Origin: Hydrogenophaga palleronii NBRC 102513
GTDB lineage: Bacteria > Pseudomonadota > Gammaproteobacteria > Burkholderiales > Burkholderiaceae_C
Assembly (NCBI RefSeq): GCF_001571225.1
Contig: NZ_BCTJ01000003.1
Coordinates: forward strand, 62,001-126,000
Length of the DNA: 64,000 nt
Direction: 5' to 3'
Shown piece after piece: positions 60,787 through 64,000 of the stretch. The notes below the pieces were generated by a model, which saw only the letters and a list, made by a program, of their open reading frames with translations, had not been told where the DNA came from and searched no databases. Both the position numbers and the translations under genes were made by a program. Numbering within the stretch: position 1 is the stretch's first letter; each line of letters opens with the position of its first letter.

Positions 60787-62520
60787 TCAAAACGACTCCT
60801 CCACCATCTCGGCGACGATCTGCGGCTTGACGTTCATGTCGGGCTGCACGCCCATGATGCGCAGCGTCTGCTGCACCGTCTCGCTGAACACCGGTGCCGC
60901 GACCAGGCCACCGAAGTACTGGCCGTTGCTGGGTTCGTCGATCATCACGGCGACCACGATGCGTGGCGCCTCCACCGGAGCCAGGCCCACGAACCAGCTG
61001 CGGTACTTCTTCGCGGCGTAGCCCTTGCCTTCCTGCTTGTGCGCGGTGCCGCTCTTGCCGCCGACCGAATAACCCATGGTCTGCGCGCGCGAACCGGTAC
61101 CACCGGGGCCGGCGGCCAGGCCCAGCATCTGGCGCACGGCAATGGCGTTCTTCGGGCTGAACACGCGCACGCCGGCGGTGTGTTCCTCCGACTTCTGCAG
61201 CGTCAGCGGAATCAGCTCGCCGTCGCGCGCGAAGATGGTGTACGCCTGCGAGAGCTGGAACAGCGAGGAGGACAGGCCGTAGCCGTAGCTCATGGTCGCC
61301 TGCTCGATCGGGCGCCAGCTCTTGTACGGCCGCAGGCGGCCGGAGACCGCGCCCGGGAACGGCACCTGCGGCTTCTGGCCGAAACCGGCCTGCGCATAGG
61401 TTTCCCACATTTCGCGCGGGCTCATCTGCATGGCCATCTTGACCGTGCCCACGTTGCTCGACTTCTGGATCACCTGGCTCACGGTGAGCACGTCGTTGGG
61501 GTGCGAGTCGCTGATGGTCGAGCCGCCGATGGTGATGCGGCCCGGCGCGGTGTGGATCGGCGTGTTGGGCGTGACCAGGCCTTTTTCCAGCGCCAGCGCG
61601 GCGATGAAAGGCTTCATGGTCGAGCCCGGCTCAAAGCTGTCGGTGAGCACGCGGTTGCGCAGCTGCTCGCCGGTGAGGTTGGTGCGCCGGTTCGGGTTGT
61701 AGCTCGGGTAGTTGGCCAGTGCCAGCACCTCGCCGGTGAGCGTGTCCACCACGATCACGCTGCCCGCGTGCGCCTTGTGCAGCAGCACCGCGTCCTTGAG
61801 CTTCTGGTACGCGAAGTACTGCACCTTGCTGTCGATCGAGAGCTGCAGGTCGGGGCCGTCCACCGGCGGCACCACGTCGCGCACGTCTTCCACCACACGC
61901 CCGAGGCGGTCCTTGATGACGCGGCGCGAACCGCTCTTGCCGGCCAGCTGCTTGTTGAACGCGAGCTCGACACCTTCCTGGCCGATGTCTTCCACGTTGG
62001 TGAAGCCGACCACGTGCGCCGCCGCTTCGCCTTCGGGGTACTGGCGCTTGTACTCGCGGCGCTGGTAGATGCCCTTGATGCCCAGCGCGGCGATTTCCTT
62101 GGCCACCGGCTCGTCCACCTGGCGTTTGACCCAGACGAAGGTCTTGTCTTCGGCCGACAGGCGCTTGCGCAGATCGGCCAGCGGCATCTCCAGCAGCTTG
62201 GCGAGCTGGCGCAGGTTGGGGTCGGCGCGGTCCACGTCTTCGGGAATCGCCCAGATGCTCTGCGCCACCACGCTGGAGGCCAGGATCAGGCCATTGCGGT
62301 CGAGCACGCGGCCGCGGTTGGCCGGCAGCTCCAGTGTGCGTGCGAAACGCACCTCACCCTGGCGTTGGAAGAAGTCGTTGCCGATCACCTGCACGTAGGC
62401 GGCGCGGCCGGCCAGGCCGGCAAAGGCCACGGCCAGCGCAGCCACGATGAACTTGCTGCGCCACACCGGCGTGCGGCTGGCCAGCAGGGGACTCGCGGAA
62501 TAGTTGATGCTGCGACCCAT
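60787..62520 (-). CDS. ftsI: Septal transpeptidase FtsI (PBP3)
   Basis: 577 residues. An N-terminal cytoplasmic stretch and one transmembrane helix (FIVAALAVAFAGLAGRAAYV) are followed by a dimerisation domain (LPANRGRVLDRNG) and the transpeptidase domain. Active-site residues: Ser300 in S-T-M-K303, S354-S-N356 (KSSN) and K489-S-G-T (GGKSGTAHK). It cross-links septal peptidoglycan together with FtsW. Two bases separate it from ftsL. No oddities apart from the 127-bp gap to murE. Confidence 0.97.
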   Translation of the reverse strand: MGRSINYSASPLLASRTPVWRSKFIVAALAVAFAGLAGRAAYVQVIGNDFFQRQGEVRFARTLELPANRGRVLDRNGLILASSVVAQSIWAIPEDVDRADPNLRQLAKLLEMPLADLRKRLSAEDKTFVWVKRQVDEPVAKEIAALGIKGIYQRREYKRQYPEGEAAAHVVGFTNVEDIGQEGVELAFNKQLAGKSGSRRVIKDRLGRVVEDVRDVVPPVDGPDLQLSIDSKVQYFAYQKLKDAVLLHKAHAGSVIVVDTLTGEVLALANYPSYNPNRRTNLTGEQLRNRVLTDSFEPGSTMKPFIAALALEKGLVTPNTPIHTAPGRITIGGSTISDSHPNDVLTVSQVIQKSSNVGTVKMAMQMSPREMWETYAQAGFGQKPQVPFPGAVSGRLRPYKSWRPIEQATMSYGYGLSSSLFQLSQAYTIFARDGELIPLTLQKSEEHTAGVRVFSPKNAIAVRQMLGLAAGPGGTGSRAQTMGYSVGGKSGTAHKQEGKGYAAKKYRSWFVGLAPVEAPRIVVAVMIDEPSNGQYFGGLVAAPVFSETVQQTLRIMGVQPDMNVKPQIVAEMVEESF

Positions 62521-62522
62521 GT

Positions 62523-62825
62523 TCAGCGCTCCGGCGTGGGGGTGGCGGCGGCCGGCGAGGGCTCGAACACGGTGACGTATTGCGTGATGCCCGGCGTGAC
62601 CGGGCGCATCTGCAGTTGGCGTGTCGCCAGCAGCTGCACCCGTGCGGGCGTGGCCTGGGCGCGCTTTTGCACCTGCAGCTGTTCGTGCTCGGACTCCAGC
62701 CGGTGCGACTGCGCGTTGGAGCGGTCGAGCGCGGTGTAGAGGCGGCGCGAGTCGTACTGGGTGTGCACCAGGTAGAAGGCGCTCAGGATCAGCGCTACCA
62801 GCAGCACGAGGTTCAGGCGGATCAT
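62523..62825 (-). CDS. ftsL: Cell division protein FtsL
   Basis: 100 residues. A near-N-terminal transmembrane helix ([21 protein letters not shown]) and a short periplasmic coiled coil ([21 protein letters not shown]) are the full family design. FtsL works with FtsB and FtsQ to activate FtsWI. The ATG at 62825 overlaps the rsmH stop as ATGA. The Ala/Pro-rich tail ([12 protein letters not shown]) is a small extension. Similarity is weak in this family; position in the cluster supports the call. Confidence 0.93.
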   Translation of the reverse strand: MIRLNLVLLVALILSAFYLVHTQYDSRRLYTALDRSNAQSHRLESEHEQLQVQKRAQATPARVQLLATRQLQMRPVTPGITQYVTVFEPSPAAATPTPER

Positions 62826-63745
62826 GCCGGCGCCTCCGTGCGCACGGCCACGCGCATCACGGCGCTGCGCGAGCGCGGGTTGCCCTTCACCTCTTCGTCG
62901 GACGGCATCACGCGCTTCAGGCCGCGCAGGGCCATGGGCGCGGGTTCGGCAAACGGCACGCGGCGGTCCACCACGGCGCGCGAATGGCGCGCCATGAACT
63001 GCTTGACCATGCGGTCTTCGAGCGAATGAAAGCTGATCACCACCAGTTTTCCTTCCGGACGCAATACGTGCAGGCTGGCCTCTAGCGCTTGTTGCAGCTC
63101 TTCAAGCTCGGCGTTGATGAAAATCCGAAAAGCCTGAAATGTGCGCGTTGCAGGGTCCTTGCCCGGCTCGCGGGTTTTGACCGCGCCAGCCACGACTTCG
63201 GCCAGCTCGCCGGTGGTTCGAAAAGGGCCCCGTTCCTGTCGGCGACGATCAATCGCCTTTGCAATCGGTTGAGCAAACCGTTCTTCGCCATATTCACGAA
63301 TGACCTCCGCCATGGTTGAGACGTCGGCCGTCTCCAGCCACTGAGCCACGCTCTGGCCGCGCGTGGTGTCCATGCGCATGTCCAACGGTCCGTCGTGGCG
63401 AAAAGAAAAACCCCGTTCGGGGTCGTCGATCTGCGGGGAGCTCACGCCCAGGTCCATCAGCAGTCCGTCGGCACTCGCCGCCCCCAGCTCGCCCAGATGG
63501 CAGAACCCCTCGTGCCGGATGGAAAAACGGCCATCGCTGGCCGCCAGTTCCTGCGCCGCCTGCACCGCCTGCGGATCCTTGTCGAAGACGGTCAGCCGCC
63601 CCTTGGGGGACAACTGCTCGAGGATCAGACGGGAGTGCCCGCCGCGCCCGAAAGTGGCGTCGACGTAGTGGCCGTCCGGGTTGATGGCGAGGGCTTGCAC
63701 AGCCTCGTTCAACAGGACGGTTTGATGGTTCCATGCGCTTTGCAC
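62822..63745 (-). CDS. rsmH: 16S rRNA (cytosine(1402)-N(4))-methyltransferase RsmH
   Basis: 307 residues. RsmH (MraW) methylates C1402 of 16S rRNA. Marks: [13 protein letters not shown], the SAM-binding [70 protein letters not shown] and [14 protein letters not shown]. Two GTG codons stand in a row (63748 and 63745); the second is five bases after AAGGG, so I used it. mraZ ends eight bases upstream. Confidence 0.96.
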   Translation of the reverse strand: MQSAWNHQTVLLNEAVQALAINPDGHYVDATFGRGGHSRLILEQLSPKGRLTVFDKDPQAVQAAQELAASDGRFSIRHEGFCHLGELGAASADGLLMDLGVSSPQIDDPERGFSFRHDGPLDMRMDTTRGQSVAQWLETADVSTMAEVIREYGEERFAQPIAKAIDRRRQERGPFRTTGELAEVVAGAVKTREPGKDPATRTFQAFRIFINAELEELQQALEASLHVLRPEGKLVVISFHSLEDRMVKQFMARHSRAVVDRRVPFAEPAPMALRGLKRVMPSDEEVKGNPRSRSAVMRVAVRTEAPA

Positions 63746-63753
63746 CACGGCCC

Positions 63754-64000
63754 TTACAGAGAGAAGTCCTTGAAGACATCGGGCATCTCGGCCTTCATGG
63801 CCTCGGCTTCCTTGTCCGCATAAACCTGCGCGTCCCACAGCTCGAAGTAGGCGCCCATGCCGAGCAGCACCACGTCCTTGCTGATGCCGGCGCCGTTGCG
63901 CAGCTCGGGCGACACCAGCACGCGGCCGGAGGCGTCCATGTCCATGTCCATGGCGTTGCCCAGAAAGATGCGCTTCCACCACTGCGCCTGCATGGGCAAC
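63754..64000 (-). CDS. mraZ: Division/cell-wall cluster regulator MraZ, C-terminal part (5' end outside window)
   Basis: The last ~81 residues of MraZ, first gene of the dcw cluster. The frame is open to the right edge, and the usual N-terminal SpoVT-AbrB half is outside. What is visible is the second half, [27 protein letters not shown] (split) and [19 protein letters not shown], and the conserved tail [11 protein letters not shown]. MraZ binds repeats upstream of its own gene and represses the cluster; those sites are not in the window. rsmH follows after eight bases. Confidence 0.95.
   Translation of the reverse strand, partial: LPMQAQWWKRIFLGNAMDMDMDASGRVLVSPELRNGAGISKDVVLLGMGAYFELWDAQVYADKEAEAMKAEMPDVFKDFSL

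Overview
The window is high-GC DNA with short intergenic gaps and many ATGA/GTGA stop-start overlaps. Gene content and order point to a betaproteobacterium of the order Burkholderiales, most likely family Comamonadaceae (Hydrogenophaga-like). The evidence is the ffh / cytochrome c assembly / PP0621 / pilS / pilR / ampD order, a tripartite-tricarboxylate (Bug-type) binding protein, an H1-like Lys/Ala-repeat protein, and a complete dcw cell-wall cluster ending in lpxC. Family assignment is an inference from synteny and protein style, not from a search.

Layout. 1-0.9 kb: 3' end of opgH with its terminator. 0.9-7.3 kb: an accessory block with an eroded MBL-fold hydrolase and a five-gene, translationally coupled minus-strand operon (SDR, FAD monooxygenase, BASS-type transporter, epimerase-like protein, EamA exporter) that diverges from an IclR regulator across an inverted repeat. 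7.3-14.4 kb: PPOX protein, ffh (SRP), then cytochrome c assembly protein, PP0621, pilS-pilR and ampD. 14.4-20 kb: class Ia ribonucleotide reductase nrdA-nrdB behind two NrdR boxes and a clear promoter, then the H1-like protein. 20-26.5 kb (minus): PfkB kinase, zinc-ribbon/DUF3426 membrane protein, prmA, accC, accB, a TlpA-like redoxin and an uncharacterised protein. 26.5-30.4 kb: LysR regulator divergent from a dehydrogenase / small protein / periplasmic binding protein set. 30.4-37 kb: mpl, a DAHP synthase with an aromatic-rich leader peptide and attenuator, tldD, and rodA divergent from a YqiA-like esterase. 37-45 kb (plus): RNase R/II, TonB-like protein, mtgA, plsC-like, CdsA-like, ruvC and a CACHE-HAMP-PAS protein. 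45-64 kb (minus): lpxC, ftsZ, ftsA, ftsQ, ddl, murC, murG, ftsW, murD, mraY, murF, murE, ftsI, ftsL, rsmH and the 3' part of mraZ, i.e. the whole division and cell-wall cluster read from the right edge leftward.

How it works together. Much of the window serves the envelope: lipid II precursor synthesis (murC-G, mraY, ddl), polymerisation and division (ftsW, ftsI, rodA, mtgA, ftsZ/A/Q/L), muropeptide recycling (mpl, ampD), lipid A (lpxC) and fatty acid supply (accB/accC). Nucleotide supply (nrdAB), aromatic amino acid entry (DAHP synthase) and protein export (ffh) are the other core functions.

Most notable observations. (1) A 24-codon leader ORF with eight aromatic residues in ten codons sits in front of a terminator/antiterminator ahead of the DAHP synthase. 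(2) Several genes have a -10-like hexamer ending six to nine bases before the start codon, suggesting leaderless transcripts. (3) MurD carries an acidic, Ala/Glu-rich insertion of about 118 residues. (4) A 21-bp inverted repeat and a duplicated MMKGGRS* coding end lie at the ftsW-murG junction. (5) A three-hairpin intergenic repeat recurs at gene 3' ends. No CRISPR array, insertion sequence, phage gene, rRNA or tRNA was seen.
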